The notes: a model not told the origin generated them from the sequence alone. Counted from the stretch's first letter, positions 49,441 to 58,886 are shown. The stretch: 64,000 bases of DNA from Deltaproteobacteria bacterium (GCA_029555025.1 JAKPTZ010000102.1:1-64000), one strand, 5' to 3'. Made by a program: numbers and translations.

Positions 49441-51108
49441 CTAGAACGAGATGGCGAGCAGGTAGTCCGTCCTGGCGTCGTCACGCTGGGCAGGCGAGAT
49501 TTTGACGAAGACGGTTCCCGAGTCGTCGAATCCACCGCTGCATACCGGATCGAATGATATGTGTTCGGCGATTCCCCAGCGCCGCCTGGATTCGAAGCAT
49601 CGGGCCCCTTCGATTGAAGAAACGGTTTCAAACACGTCGCCCGAAGGATCCAGATCCGGTTCCGTAAGTTTTCCCCTGTCGCACCTGTAACAGACCATCA
49701 GGTTCAGGTCGGCGTCCTCGGACATCCCGTCCAGCCTTACATCGACCGCAAGGTATTCGCCCCAGGTGTCCTCGACCGTGGCCTCGTACCAGTCGCGATC
49801 CTCCGGTTCCAGTATGTTCGCGATGACGTCCCAGTCAGTGGAGTTGTCGCCATCGGTGAATTCGCCCAGGTACGCGGCCTGTCCCGGGTAGTTGTCCGGT
49901 TCATACACGTCCTTGTCGAACGTGACGGTCGCGCAGCCGCCATCGTAGCAGACCTGGCTGGCGGGGCATCGCGCGCAGAGACAGTTTCCAATGGCGCCGC
50001 ACTCGATGTCGTCGCACACCTTCGGGCAGTCCGGCATGCACAGCCCGTTTTCGCACTTCATTCTGTCCATGCATCCGCCGTTCATCGACCCGCAGGTGCA
50101 TTCCCCGATATTGCCGCATTCCCGGCCGGCCGTGGAGCACACGCACTGGCAGTCGGTGACGACGCGTCCGGCGGCGCAGCGCTGGCAGACGCCGGCGGTG
50201 CCGCAGTCGCAGCCGTCAACCGTCCCGCATTCGATGCCCTGGCAGCTTGTTCTGCACGATACGCAGCGGCCGGCCGAAGTGCAGCCGTAACCTTTCTGGC
50301 ACGGGCAGTCTTCGGGGCAATCCAGGCAGTTTTCAAAATCCTTCAGGCATTCCCCGTCGCCGCAGTCGCCGGGAACCGCGCACTGCCCCCAGTTGCCGCA
50401 CACCAGTCCGTCGGTGCATCTTCCGCAATCACAACCTTCGAATTCGCCGCAGTTCCTGTGATCCTGCGCGCAGGCGACACTGCAATCCATGCAGCTTCCG
50501 TCGATGCAGGCCTGGGACGCGGGGCAGGCGCAATCGACGGGCGAAGTGGCGCAGTCTTCAAGTTTTTCGCAGACGCCGTCTTCGTCTTCCGGGATGGAAA
50601 GGCAATCGCCGTCGCGGCAGTACATGTTCGCCCCGCAACCGCAGTCGGCCGGGCAGGTCGTGCAGTTTTCAAAGGAATCCGTGCAGATATGGTCGCCGCA
50701 CAGGTACTGGGTTCCTGCACAGGTTCCGTCGGCGCGGCATGAATCCATGACGGTTGTCGCATTTGAATCGTCACACGGATGGCCCACCTGCCGGCGCCTT
50801 GCAGAGCAGTATCCAAGGTCGCAGATCGGAACGTCGCACATCCTGGAATGTAGCGCCTGATCACCGCAGTCATCGTTCGTGGTGCACGATTTCGGAGTCG
50901 GGATGTCCGGCCTTGCGGTGTTTGCCGCATCCGATACCGGGATGTCCCGGTCGGCGCCGAATTCTTCCCATTCGCCAACTGACGGCACGCCGCAGGCCAG
51001 GAGCAATGTCGCGATGATCGGTGTGGCGGATCCGGCGGATTTGATGGCGGCGACAACCCGCGGCCGATGTGCCCGGCCAGCGCTGCTTGAAAGAATCGTG
51101 GTTGACAT
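49441..51108 (-). CDS. Cys-rich repeat lipoprotein
   Basis: The 555-residue protein has a hydrophobic segment ending LLLAC as a probable lipobox. An acidic linker and about 320 residues with dozens of Cys in repeated units follow (CGDGECLKDFENCLDCPEDC; CGDHICTDSFENCTTCPADC; ECGTVDGCDCG). The C-terminal 150 residues resemble a pre-peptidase-like beta domain (DVYEPDNYPGQAAYLGEF, then DWYEATVED). AGGGG nine bases upstream supports the ATG at 51108. It could be a surface binding protein. A modification target of the neighbouring radical SAM enzymes is speculative. Confidence 0.8.
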   Translation of the reverse strand: MSTTILSSSAGRAHRPRVVAAIKSAGSATPIIATLLLACGVPSVGEWEEFGADRDIPVSDAANTARPDIPTPKSCTTNDDCGDQALHSRMCDVPICDLGYCSARRRQVGHPCDDSNATTVMDSCRADGTCAGTQYLCGDHICTDSFENCTTCPADCGCGANMYCRDGDCLSIPEDEDGVCEKLEDCATSPVDCACPASQACIDGSCMDCSVACAQDHRNCGEFEGCDCGRCTDGLVCGNWGQCAVPGDCGDGECLKDFENCLDCPEDCPCQKGYGCTSAGRCVSCRTSCQGIECGTVDGCDCGTAGVCQRCAAGRVVTDCQCVCSTAGRECGNIGECTCGSMNGGCMDRMKCENGLCMPDCPKVCDDIECGAIGNCLCARCPASQVCYDGGCATVTFDKDVYEPDNYPGQAAYLGEFTDGDNSTDWDVIANILEPEDRDWYEATVEDTWGEYLAVDVRLDGMSEDADLNLMVCYRCDRGKLTEPDLDPSGDVFETVSSIEGARCFESRRRWGIAEHISFDPVCSGGFDDSGTVFVKISPAQRDDARTDYLLAISF

Positions 51109-51192
51109 GTCGGAACCCCTGTCGTGTGAGGTGAGTCCGGGCCGATGATTCGGCTGGACAGGGGCTTTATCGATGGATGGTTCTTTATCGTT

Positions 51193-52038
51193 TCAATCGC
51201 AGGCGACGCGGGCGCCGCAGACTGTCACAAGGGGGCAGTCCGCGCAGTTCGGGCCGGCCGAGCCCCGGCAGGTGCCCGAAATTCCCAGGTGCGACAGGGC
51301 GAAGTCGTACCTGACCGGGTCTTCCTGATCGAGTTCGGCAAGCTGCCTGGTAAGGGCGATAGCGTCCTTCATGCGCGGTGCGTTGTTCTGGCCGGCAGGC
51401 CCAAGGCCGAGCAGGCCGGAAATCCTGAACACGTGAACGTCCAGTGGAAAAAGAAGATCCGAGGGGCGCAGCCCCTTCCAGATGCCCAGGTCGATCCCGT
51501 CGCGCCTGACCATCCAACGCAGGAGCATGCACAGCCGCTTCATCGGCGAGTCGGGGTTTCCGACCGGAACCAGGAATCCGGGGTCGCCGTCGCCGGATGA
51601 TCGCAGCGCGTCCGCAAGTGAAAGAAGGCCATTGACCGTTCCCCCGGCCGCAAAACCGGACATGACCGAAGGTTCAAGCGATCCGTCGCGCCGCAGAAGC
51701 GCGGCGGTGCCGGACAGCAACGCCTCGACGTTGGGTGGTGTCGCGAAGCGGTAAATCACGCCGTCGGCCACTTCGCGAAACAGGGCGCGGTTGCCTTCCG
51801 CCAGTGCCTGTCCGGGGCTTTCGCCAAGACGTGAAAGCACCTTGTCGATAACGGGCATGAAAGCGGCAACGCGCCCGAAGGCGAATGCGGACGCGATGAC
51901 GGCCGCGGCCTCGCGGTCGATCGGATCCCGGTATTGCCTTGGAAACGACAGTGGGTCGCACGCAAGCGATTCCTCGGTGTGGAACCTGTCGTAAACGGCA
52001 TCAAGGAAAGGCTTCAGTCGGGTTACATCCGGCCGCAT
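51193..52038 (-). CDS. TIGR02757/DUF2400 family protein
   Basis: The 281-residue protein matches the uncharacterised TIGR02757 family (DPIDREAAAVIASAFAFGRVA; MKRLCMLLRWMVRRDGIDLGIW; PLDVHVFRISGLLGL). The family looks related to HhH-GPD DNA glycosylases. The C-terminus has four Cys (CRG, CADCP, CGARVAC), possibly an iron-sulfur cluster like that of endonuclease III. It overlaps the end of the glycosyltransferase gene by 16 bases. Its function is not known to me. Confidence 0.85.
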   Translation of the reverse strand: MRPDVTRLKPFLDAVYDRFHTEESLACDPLSFPRQYRDPIDREAAAVIASAFAFGRVAAFMPVIDKVLSRLGESPGQALAEGNRALFREVADGVIYRFATPPNVEALLSGTAALLRRDGSLEPSVMSGFAAGGTVNGLLSLADALRSSGDGDPGFLVPVGNPDSPMKRLCMLLRWMVRRDGIDLGIWKGLRPSDLLFPLDVHVFRISGLLGLGPAGQNNAPRMKDAIALTRQLAELDQEDPVRYDFALSHLGISGTCRGSAGPNCADCPLVTVCGARVACD

Positions 52039-53948
52039 TCGATGTTCTCCCTGGTCTTGAACAGGGTAATCGGGAAGTCCTTGAAGTGCTTCAGCTTCTT
52101 TTCGTTGAACGTCCTTGCCGGCTGGAACCGTGACTTGAACGGCTCCGCGGAAGTCATCTTGTCAAACGGGAAGTACGAACCTGAGGCCGACACGACGAAG
52201 GCGACCTTGTCCGCACAGACCTGGTCGATGAAGCCTGCGTCCGAGAGCATGCCCGAACTGAAACGTTTGCCGTTCGTGTCGGCCTCGTCCGCCGAAATCC
52301 GCCTGCCGGCGTGAAGCGCCACAAGAGGGGCCAGCGTGGAAGCCCCGGTCAGCGTCTGTTCGGGGGTGGTGTTCTGCCTGACGAAGTCGGCGATCTCATC
52401 GACGCTGTCAAACGCCAGCGACTTGTTCCAGATGTAGTGCCGGTAATACGGCGTGATGGCGCCACGTTCGCGGCTGTCGGCGAAGAATAGTGCCTTCGTC
52501 AGGCCGGCCGGTCCCTTCAGGATTGCAGGGTCACGCCATTCGTACGCGACCTTCTGTCCCTTCAACTTCGACTCCTCCGGCCACAGTGCAGCGTTCAGGT
52601 GGGCCGACCACGGAACGGCAAGCCACGCGGCCGCAAGAACGGCAAGGGGAAAGGCCAGGCTGGATGCGTCGGACGCCCGCTTCATGCGGGAAACGGCCTG
52701 ATCGACGGCATAGCCGACAGCCGGGCACATGAAGGACAGCATCGGAACCAGATAGAAGTCATAGACTTCGTTGACGGCTGCCCACTGTAAAAGGAAAAGG
52801 GCTGTGGCCGCAACGCTGGAAAGGGCGATGAAGTGCGGCTTGAAGGCATCGGTTCGAAAGCCGCGGATGGCTTCCCGCGCGGCCATCCATGTGGCCGGCA
52901 GCAGAAGCAGGAACATGGCACCGTGGTAATAGAGGGTCTTCAGGAAGGTCGGGCCCTTCAGGAAGGCCGCAAGGTTGGAAATCAGGATCACGGCCATCCT
53001 GAAGGGGTTGGGACTTGAAAAGAGCGACTGTCTTCCCTCGGCGCTGACAGCCTTCCTGGTGTGGTAAAGGAAGACCCCGTCGAAGAACGACTTGCCGCCG
53101 GAAATTCCGAAAATCAGCAGCATTAGTGCAAAAATGCCAATGAATCCGATAAGGTAGCGGACGGCGGCCTTGCGGTCGGCGACAAGGATTGCGATTCCCA
53201 CCGCCAGGACGCCCGCCAGCGCGTACATGCCGGTTCCGATCGCCAGTCCCGCCAGGACGCCCGCAACCACCGGAAAACGTCTGAAGCCGGCCCAGGCGGC
53301 CGCCCACAGGAACATCGTCATGATGTTTTCGCCGTTCATGTCGGTTGAGCCCATCAGAATCTGGTACGTGGAAAAGTGGGCAAACAGGGCAACCAGGGCC
53401 ATTGGCCGGGAAACCGGCCGTAGCGTCAGGTACATGAAAAGCCCGGCAATCGTCTGGGCCAGAACCGGAATCAGCTTTGCGGCGCCGATGGAGTATCCGG
53501 CAATCTTGAACACGGCGGCCGGGACAAGCAGGTGCACCGGGGGGTGGCTGAAGAAGAAGTCCCGGTAAGGCACCGCGCCTTCCGCAACGCGGTTTGCCAG
53601 GTAAAAATAGATGTTGTCATCGGTGCCGGAAGGATGCAGGCCGACCAGCTTCAAAAGGAACCACGTGCCAAGGATGACGGCAAGCCCGGCCGCCTCCAGG
53701 GCAAGCGCGGCTCGCCGTCCGTTGAATCGCGCCAGTCGCGGGATGCCCGACAGCATTGAAAGGGACAGGATGGCGGCAAGCGGTATTCGCGTCACCGCCG
53801 GAAGCACGTGAAAAGGGCCGTAGGGCAGCACGGAAAGTATCGGCATGACCGCTGCCAGAACCCCGACCATGGCTGCGGAAACCGGCGCCGGCTCCGTCCG
53901 GGTCGCGGTCGCCGAGCCTTGCCTGAGCCTTCTTGAAGCCTTGCCCAT
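52023..53948 (-). CDS. GT39/ArnT-like membrane glycosyltransferase
   Basis: The 641-residue protein has about 11-12 membrane helices and an early periplasmic loop with SGTDDNIYFYLANRVAEG and YRDFFFSHPP, the acidic/aromatic signature of polyprenyl-phosphate-sugar transferases. The C-terminal soluble domain has no match I recognise. The ATG at 53948 with AGGGGA fits; the ORF extension to 54083 overlaps the divergent yraN promoter region. The sugar and acceptor are unknown. Confidence 0.82.
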   Translation of the reverse strand: MGKASRRLRQGSATATRTEPAPVSAAMVGVLAAVMPILSVLPYGPFHVLPAVTRIPLAAILSLSMLSGIPRLARFNGRRAALALEAAGLAVILGTWFLLKLVGLHPSGTDDNIYFYLANRVAEGAVPYRDFFFSHPPVHLLVPAAVFKIAGYSIGAAKLIPVLAQTIAGLFMYLTLRPVSRPMALVALFAHFSTYQILMGSTDMNGENIMTMFLWAAAWAGFRRFPVVAGVLAGLAIGTGMYALAGVLAVGIAILVADRKAAVRYLIGFIGIFALMLLIFGISGGKSFFDGVFLYHTRKAVSAEGRQSLFSSPNPFRMAVILISNLAAFLKGPTFLKTLYYHGAMFLLLLPATWMAAREAIRGFRTDAFKPHFIALSSVAATALFLLQWAAVNEVYDFYLVPMLSFMCPAVGYAVDQAVSRMKRASDASSLAFPLAVLAAAWLAVPWSAHLNAALWPEESKLKGQKVAYEWRDPAILKGPAGLTKALFFADSRERGAITPYYRHYIWNKSLAFDSVDEIADFVRQNTTPEQTLTGASTLAPLVALHAGRRISADEADTNGKRFSSGMLSDAGFIDQVCADKVAFVVSASGSYFPFDKMTSAEPFKSRFQPARTFNEKKLKHFKDFPITLFKTRENIECGRM

Positions 53949-54073
53949 CGTTTTCCCCTGAAAGAAGGTCGTTGCGCGACGACCTAGTGTAACGCAACAC
54001 GCCGCCGGTTCGACATGGAAGTCAACTATCGGGCAATTGCGCCCCGCATCGCGACCGGCGGAGGAACACTTCG

Positions 54074-54427
54074 ATGGATTCACGGAAGGCCGAAGGTCTG
54101 AGGATCGAGGAACTGGTGGCCGGCGAACTTGTCCGGCGCGGATATCGGATAATAGCCAGGAACTATCGCAAGCCCTGGGGTGAAATCGATATCGTGGCCA
54201 TAAGCGGGCGCCAGATCGTCGTGTGCGAGGTCAGGTCAAGAAGTCGTGGAGTTGCGGCGGATGCGGCCGAAAGCGTCGGAATCGAAAAGAGGAAGAAGAT
54301 ACGGATGACGACCGAGTCGTACCTTCAGGAGTGCCCATTCCTGTTCGATGAAGTCCGGTTCTTTGTCGCGGCCGTGGTGATGTCTGCGGGCCGACCTGAA
54401 ATCGAGATTATCGAGGATGCCTTCTGA
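54074..54427 (+). CDS. YraN/UPF0102 family endonuclease-like protein
   Basis: The 117-residue protein has the family core GEIDIVAISGRQIVVCEVRSRS, the D...E.K-like nuclease motif of restriction-endonuclease folds, with R in place of the usual Lys (VRSR, not VKxR). Its cellular role is not well established. It is preceded by GGAGGA and is convergent with rnhB, 15 bases away, as is common for YraN near rnhB. Confidence 0.9.
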   Translation: MDSRKAEGLRIEELVAGELVRRGYRIIARNYRKPWGEIDIVAISGRQIVVCEVRSRSRGVAADAAESVGIEKRKKIRMTTESYLQECPFLFDEVRFFVAAVVMSAGRPEIEIIEDAF

Positions 54428-54442
54428 GCTTGGAGAAAGAGT

Positions 54443-55096
54443 TCAGCGGGAACGGAGCATCGCCGCAATCGGCTTGAACCCGCGTCGATGGATAGGGCAT
54501 GGCCCAAGGCGATCCAGCGCGGCGCGGTGCGCGGCGGTTCCGTAGCCCTTGTGGGAAGAAAAGGCGTAGCCTGGATAGACAAGATCCATTTCTTCCATCA
54601 GCCGATCCCTGGAAACCTTCGCCAGTATCGATGCGGCCGCGATGGCATAGGAGAGGTGATCCCCGCGAACCCAGGCCCTCTGGGGCATTGCGAGTCCCGG
54701 AATGATGTTCGTGCCGTCGACAACCACGATGGAGGGCATCACCCTGGCGCAGACCTGCTCGACCGCGGCCTTCATCGCCTTCAGCGTCGCGCCGAGGATG
54801 TTCAACGACTCGATGTCCTGGCACGAAGACTGGGCGACGGCCCAGGCCACAGCCTGTTCCTTTATCGGCGAATACAGCGCGTCGCGATCGGCGTGCGAAA
54901 GTGTCTTGGAATCGTCAAGATCGGGAAGATCAAATCGTTCGGGCAGGATTACGGCAGCCGCGAAAACCGGGCCGGCCCAGCAGCCCCGGCCGGCCTCATC
55001 GACGCCGGCAATTGACGGGAAACCGCCTTTTCGGGCCCAGTCTTCAATGAATCCCGGCCCGGACGGCAAATCATTCAGAAGCTGAGTCTGTATCAT
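54443..55096 (-). CDS. rnhB: Ribonuclease HII
   Basis: The 217-residue protein has the catalytic [40 protein letters not shown] and [12 protein letters not shown]. RNase HII cuts RNA in RNA-DNA hybrids and single ribonucleotides in DNA. Its start overlaps the 3' end of rplS by 26 bases, so it is the last gene of the ribosomal operon. Confidence 0.95.
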   Translation of the reverse strand: MIQTQLLNDLPSGPGFIEDWARKGGFPSIAGVDEAGRGCWAGPVFAAAVILPERFDLPDLDDSKTLSHADRDALYSPIKEQAVAWAVAQSSCQDIESLNILGATLKAMKAAVEQVCARVMPSIVVVDGTNIIPGLAMPQRAWVRGDHLSYAIAAASILAKVSRDRLMEEMDLVYPGYAFSSHKGYGTAAHRAALDRLGPCPIHRRGFKPIAAMLRSR

Positions 55097-55469
55097 CGGT
55101 CTTGCTGACCGCGCCGACCAGCCACGTCTTCCGCTCGCTGATCTTCGCCGCCTTGCCCTTCAGGGCGCGCAGGTAGTTCAGCTTGGCGCGGCGGACACGG
55201 CCGCGTGCGACGACTTCCAGCCTGGAAACCATCGGACTGTGAACCGGGAAAATCCTTTCGACGCCGATTCCGTAAGAGATCTTGCGGACGGTGAAGGTTT
55301 CGTGGATTCCGTTGCCCTTGCGACCGATGACATAGCCTTCGAACATCTGGAGGCGTTCCTTGTCGCCTTCACGGACGCGAACGAAAACCTTCACGGTGTC
55401 GCCGGGATGAAAATCGGGAAGATCCCCCCTGCGGTGGATCTGCTCGAGCATCTGGATTGTCTGATGCAT
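55071..55469 (-). CDS. rplS: 50S ribosomal protein L19
   Basis: This 132-residue protein contains the L19 core ([48 protein letters not shown]). L19 sits at the 30S-50S interface. It is part of the minus-strand rpsP-trmD-rplS operon, preceded by a 96-base gap that might hold an internal promoter. The acidic Ser-rich tail overlaps the rnhB start. Confidence 0.97.
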   Translation of the reverse strand: MHQTIQMLEQIHRRGDLPDFHPGDTVKVFVRVREGDKERLQMFEGYVIGRKGNGIHETFTVRKISYGIGVERIFPVHSPMVSRLEVVARGRVRRAKLNYLRALKGKAAKISERKTWLVGAVSKTDDTDSASE

Positions 55470-55565
55470 ATAAAGCCTCGTAATCGTGCACGATTTATCA
55501 AAAACAACCCTTCGGCCAAACCCGGGATCGCCTTGATCGCCGATGTTCAGAACCCCAAGGGCACA

Positions 55566-56147
55566 CTAGTATATGCTGACACCCATCAAGCGGTCAAGAG
55601 TGATTGCTGCGGCAGCCCTTACAGACAGGTGTCGGTATTCCGTCGGCCCGGAGATGGGCTCCAGCCTGATGTCCGACTTCTCGATGATGCTGTCGGCGAG
55701 TCCCCACCCGGTGCCGAAAACGATCAGCAGCCCGGGGATCTTCCCGGATTCGATCGTTTTGCGAAGATCGGCGAAGGACGTGGCATCGCGCATCGGGTTG
55801 GCGCTGGTCACCGCGACCTGGGGCCTGATCCCGAACGTCAACTGGAAGTCTTCAATGGCCGACTGGAGGTCATGAACCGTCCGGACAAGCTCAAGCGCCG
55901 GCCCACGAGGGTGCCCGGCCTTTCCGCCCGCCCCTTCCGACCAGTGGCCGGCGACTCGGTCAACCATTTCGCGTTGGGCCAGGATTGGTGTCACCAGATA
56001 GTACCGGTTCAGTCCATAGGTACGGCACGCTCGCGCGATGTCGTGGATATCGACCGATGTCACCGAGGTGGCGACAACCTCCCCGATCCTGTCATATACC
56101 GGGTGGTGCACCAGTGCAGCGGCAATCTGACAGACAGGTTTATTCAT
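55566..56147 (-). CDS. SPOUT-type RNA methyltransferase (Methyltrn_RNA_4)
   Basis: This 193-residue protein resembles the TM1570-like SAM-dependent RNA methyltransferase family, often placed between trmD and rplS. VYDRIGEVVATSVTSVDIHDIARAC opens it. The knotted SAM site is in LIVFGTGWGLADSII and HLSVRAAAAITLDRLMG. It overlaps trmD by eight bases. The ATG at 56147 is preferred over the ORF start at 56186. The RNA target is not known to me. Confidence 0.85.
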   Translation of the reverse strand: MNKPVCQIAAALVHHPVYDRIGEVVATSVTSVDIHDIARACRTYGLNRYYLVTPILAQREMVDRVAGHWSEGAGGKAGHPRGPALELVRTVHDLQSAIEDFQLTFGIRPQVAVTSANPMRDATSFADLRKTIESGKIPGLLIVFGTGWGLADSIIEKSDIRLEPISGPTEYRHLSVRAAAAITLDRLMGVSIY

Positions 56148-56967
56148 CGACAGGTCTTCCCCAGCCGGTCGGGATCCCCGGATCATTGGTTGAAGGCTTC
56201 AGCCCGTTTTCATGCGCGGATTCCCGGGGGGCTTCCGGCGCTGTTTCCGGTTCCAGGCGATCGACCAGATCGGGCCGGTTCGCCCTGGTCTTCGCAAGCG
56301 CGCATTCGCGTCGGAATCTTGCGATTTTCGCGTGATTGCCGGAAAAGAGCACGTCCGGAACCAGATGTCCCTCGAAATCCCGGGGCCGCGTGTATTGAGG
56401 GCATTCGAGCATCGAGTCGTTGTGCGACTCGTCCTGCAGGCTTTCAACGTTTCCAAGCACGCCGGGGATCAGCCTGGCCGTCGCGTCCATGACGGTCAAT
56501 GCCGGAAGCTCGCCGCCGCTGAGCACGTAATCTCCGACGCAGACTTCCATGTCGCAGAAGTGCTCTGCGATTCGCTCATCGACGCCTTCGTAATGACCGC
56601 ACACAAGGATCAGGCCGCCGGAATGGCTTGCGAACCGTGTCGCCATCGCCTGGTCAAAAAGTCTTCCAGAAGCGGACATCAGCACGACCAGTGCATCGGG
56701 CATCAGTTCCTTTGCGGCGCGGATTGCCCCGGCAACAGGTTCCGGTTTCATGACCATGCCCGGTCCGCCGCCGAACGGGATGTCGTCGGCGGTGCGGTGC
56801 CTGTCGGTAGTGAAATCGCGGATGTCGATTGCATCGATGTCAATCAGGCCGGCCGTGGCAGCGCGGCCGATAATTGAATGGGCAGCCGCTTCACGAACCA
56901 TCTGTGGAAACAGTGAAAGGATCCTGAATCTGAACGGAACCGGCGATGAAGGCAGAAAATCTGTCAT
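56140..56967 (-). CDS. trmD: tRNA (guanine37-N1)-methyltransferase
   Basis: The 275-residue protein makes m1G37 in tRNA. It has the TrmD motifs PFGGGPGMVMKPEP, LVCGHYEGVDERI and the knot region DYVLSGGELPALTVMDATARL. RDFEGHLVPDVLFSGNHAKI is the C-terminal tRNA-binding part. About 35 extra C-terminal residues are Pro/Glu-rich. It overlaps rimM by four bases. Confidence 0.97.
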   Translation of the reverse strand: MTDFLPSSPVPFRFRILSLFPQMVREAAAHSIIGRAATAGLIDIDAIDIRDFTTDRHRTADDIPFGGGPGMVMKPEPVAGAIRAAKELMPDALVVLMSASGRLFDQAMATRFASHSGGLILVCGHYEGVDERIAEHFCDMEVCVGDYVLSGGELPALTVMDATARLIPGVLGNVESLQDESHNDSMLECPQYTRPRDFEGHLVPDVLFSGNHAKIARFRRECALAKTRANRPDLVDRLEPETAPEAPRESAHENGLKPSTNDPGIPTGWGRPVDE

Positions 56968-57473
56968 TCCATCTCCAGCGCGTCCGGTTCGATTATCACC
57001 GCGTCGCGATCCATCCGCCGCACGAAGCCTTCAACCACCGGAATCATCCATTCCTGGCCGGAATCGGATGTGATTTCGATAACGTCCGTCGCAAGGGAAA
57101 GAACCTGGGATACCTTTCCGACGACCTGTCCGTCCGGGAACATCACCGGCAGTCCGATTGCATCCCGATAGTAGAATTCATCGGGCGCCAGTTCGGGAAG
57201 GTCATCGCGGTCGCAGCACACGATGGCGCCGCGAAGCTTTTCGGCGGCATTCCGGTCGGTGCAGCCGGCCAGTCCGACGATAAGGAACTTTCCCTTGTCG
57301 CGTATGGATTCGACCGTCATGACCGTCGATTTTCCGTCGGGAAGGCGCAGCGTGATTTCCATCCCCTCGAACGGGAGTTCGGACGCCAGGTTGAACGGGA
57401 CGTAGTTTACCTCGCCCCCAAGTCCGTGCGCCGACGCGATTTTTCCCAGCTCGATTGGGGATTTCGTGTTCAT
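56964..57473 (-). CDS. rimM: 16S rRNA processing protein RimM
   Basis: The 169-residue protein has the RimM N-terminal barrel (LGKIASAHGLGGEVNYVPF) and the PRC-barrel (DEFYYRDAIGLPVMFPDGQVVGKV). It assists maturation of the 30S head with S19. The gene overlaps trmD by four bases and follows khpA after 67 bases. Confidence 0.95.
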   Translation of the reverse strand: MNTKSPIELGKIASAHGLGGEVNYVPFNLASELPFEGMEITLRLPDGKSTVMTVESIRDKGKFLIVGLAGCTDRNAAEKLRGAIVCCDRDDLPELAPDEFYYRDAIGLPVMFPDGQVVGKVSQVLSLATDVIEITSDSGQEWMIPVVEGFVRRMDRDAVIIEPDALEME

Positions 57474-57540
57474 GAAGTCTTGGTTCTGCGAAGGGCATTC
57501 CCGTCATGCGGAAATGCCGGGAAAGTACCGGCAGGGCCCG

Positions 57541-57783
57541 TCACTCGATGATTTCAAGCACGGCGCGCTTGTTCATCTTCGTGGCGGCGGCGTTCACCAC
57601 CGTCCTGATGGCCTTGGCGGTGCGGCCCTGTTTACCGATAACCTTGCCCATGTCTTCCTTGGCAACCCTCAGTTCAATGACCGAGGTCTGTTCGCCTTCG
57701 ACTTCGGTAACCGAAACATCGTCGGGCAGGTCAACAAGAGCCTTCGCGATATAGGTAACGAGTTCCCGCATGGCTTCGGCCAT
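57541..57783 (-). CDS. khpA: KH-domain RNA-binding protein
   Basis: This 80-residue protein is a single KH domain with [24 protein letters not shown] (the GxxG RNA-binding loop). It has the usual place between rpsP and rimM. KhpA binds RNA, often together with KhpB, and affects cell envelope and division genes in Gram-positives. Confidence 0.95.
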   Translation of the reverse strand: MAEAMRELVTYIAKALVDLPDDVSVTEVEGEQTSVIELRVAKEDMGKVIGKQGRTAKAIRTVVNAAATKMNKRAVLEIIE

Positions 57784-57805
57784 AGGTACCTCCCGAAAGG
57801 GCGCC

Positions 57806-58045
57806 CTAGGCGACCTTGTTAGCCTTCAGGATGCTGGCGACCGTGTCGGACAACTGGGCGCCGACAGACTTCCAGTAAAGGATCCGTTCGCTGTTGAGCC
57901 TGACTTCGGGCGGATCCTTGAGAGGATCGTATGTGCCCAGGAGTTCGATGTAGCGGCCGTCGCGCTTTCCGTGCGAGTCCGCGGCAACGATTCTGTAGAA
58001 AGGACGCTTCTTCGCCCCAAACCTTGCCAATCTGATCTTAACCAT
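57806..58045 (-). CDS. rpsP: 30S ribosomal protein S16
   Basis: The 79-residue protein begins [23 protein letters not shown] and contains [20 protein letters not shown], the S16 pattern. The ATG at 58045 gives normal length; the ORF start at 58084 is rejected. It is the first gene of the operon khpA-rimM-trmD-methyltransferase-rplS-rnhB. Confidence 0.97.
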   Translation of the reverse strand: MVKIRLARFGAKKRPFYRIVAADSHGKRDGRYIELLGTYDPLKDPPEVRLNSERILYWKSVGAQLSDTVASILKANKVA

Positions 58046-58093
58046 GAAACAGACGCCTCCGCGCTTGATAAATGGACAACCCAAAGCCGCGTT

Positions 58094-58121
58094 ATTTTAC
58101 CACCGGTTTGGGCTTTGGCAA
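58094..58121 (-). promoter_or_regulatory. Candidate promoter of the rpsP operon
   Basis: On the minus strand TTGCCA (58116-58121), a 16-base spacer and TAAAAT (58094-58099) lie about 50 bases before the rpsP start. Confidence 0.6.
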
Positions 58122-58181
58122 GTCCCTTAGTCCTGTTCGTATTCCACGATGAAATCGGCCATGGGGAAAATAATTGACGGC

Positions 58182-58210
58182 TTGACTTAATAGGGGTTTG
58201 CGCCTAGTAT
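58182..58210 (+). promoter_or_regulatory. Candidate sigma70 promoter of the DUF177-rpmF genes
   Basis: TTGACT at 58182-58187, a 17-base spacer and TAGTAT at 58205-58210 lie 46 bases before the ATG at 58256. The spacing and match are good. It is divergent from the rpsP promoter. Confidence 0.75.
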
Positions 58211-58255
58211 CGGTGGCCCCGTAAAACGGGGGCTCTATCCGGGGGCATTGCGGGA

Positions 58256-58810
58256 ATGGCGCATAAAAGGCCGAGACCTGGTTGCATTCCGGTCGGCGAG
58301 ATCACTGAAAACGGTCTTGACTGGACGATGCAGATACCGGACGACGTTGTCGCTGGGCTGCTGACCTTGCAGTTTCTGCCGTCGGGGCAGCCGCTGGCCA
58401 TTGATGTCAGGCTGCTCCTGGCCGGAAAGAACGTCATCGCCCAGGGAAGGGTTTACGGGAAGCTCCGGGCCGTTTGCGGGCGCTGTCTGGCGGAAAGGGA
58501 TTTCAACCTGGAACGCCGGTTCAGGCATGTGTTCATTGAAGGAAGGGATCCCGCGGGCGACAAGCCCGAAGAGGTTCTTGGCGAGACGGACGATTTGGAC
58601 TGCACGTTCTTTGACGACGAGCAGGTCGATATCCTTTCGCTGGCGTGCGACGAGATTGGTCTTGCGTTGCCGCTGAACCCGTTGTGCCGGCCGGACTGCA
58701 GGGGGCTTTGCCCGATGTGCGGCGCCGACAGGAACCTGGACCCGTGCGGCTGCGTGATTGACGATGTCGATCCGCGCTGGACCGCTTTGAAGGATTTGAA
58801 GCTGGACTGA
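58256..58810 (+). CDS. DUF177/YceD family protein
   Basis: The 184-residue protein has the DUF177 signature: CGRCLAERDFNL, DEQVDILSLACDEIGLALPLNPLC and LCPMCGADRNLDPC. The paired Cys may bind zinc. The family is almost always encoded just before rpmF and is implicated in 23S rRNA accumulation in Escherichia coli and plants. Here rpmF follows after 76 bases. Confidence 0.92.
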   Translation: MAHKRPRPGCIPVGEITENGLDWTMQIPDDVVAGLLTLQFLPSGQPLAIDVRLLLAGKNVIAQGRVYGKLRAVCGRCLAERDFNLERRFRHVFIEGRDPAGDKPEEVLGETDDLDCTFFDDEQVDILSLACDEIGLALPLNPLCRPDCRGLCPMCGADRNLDPCGCVIDDVDPRWTALKDLKLD

Positions 58811-58886
58811 TGCCAGCCGGGTGTTGCCCGGACAAGGCGCTTCCGGTTGGCTTGTTACTGTTTGAATCAGTTCACGGAGGCTGATC

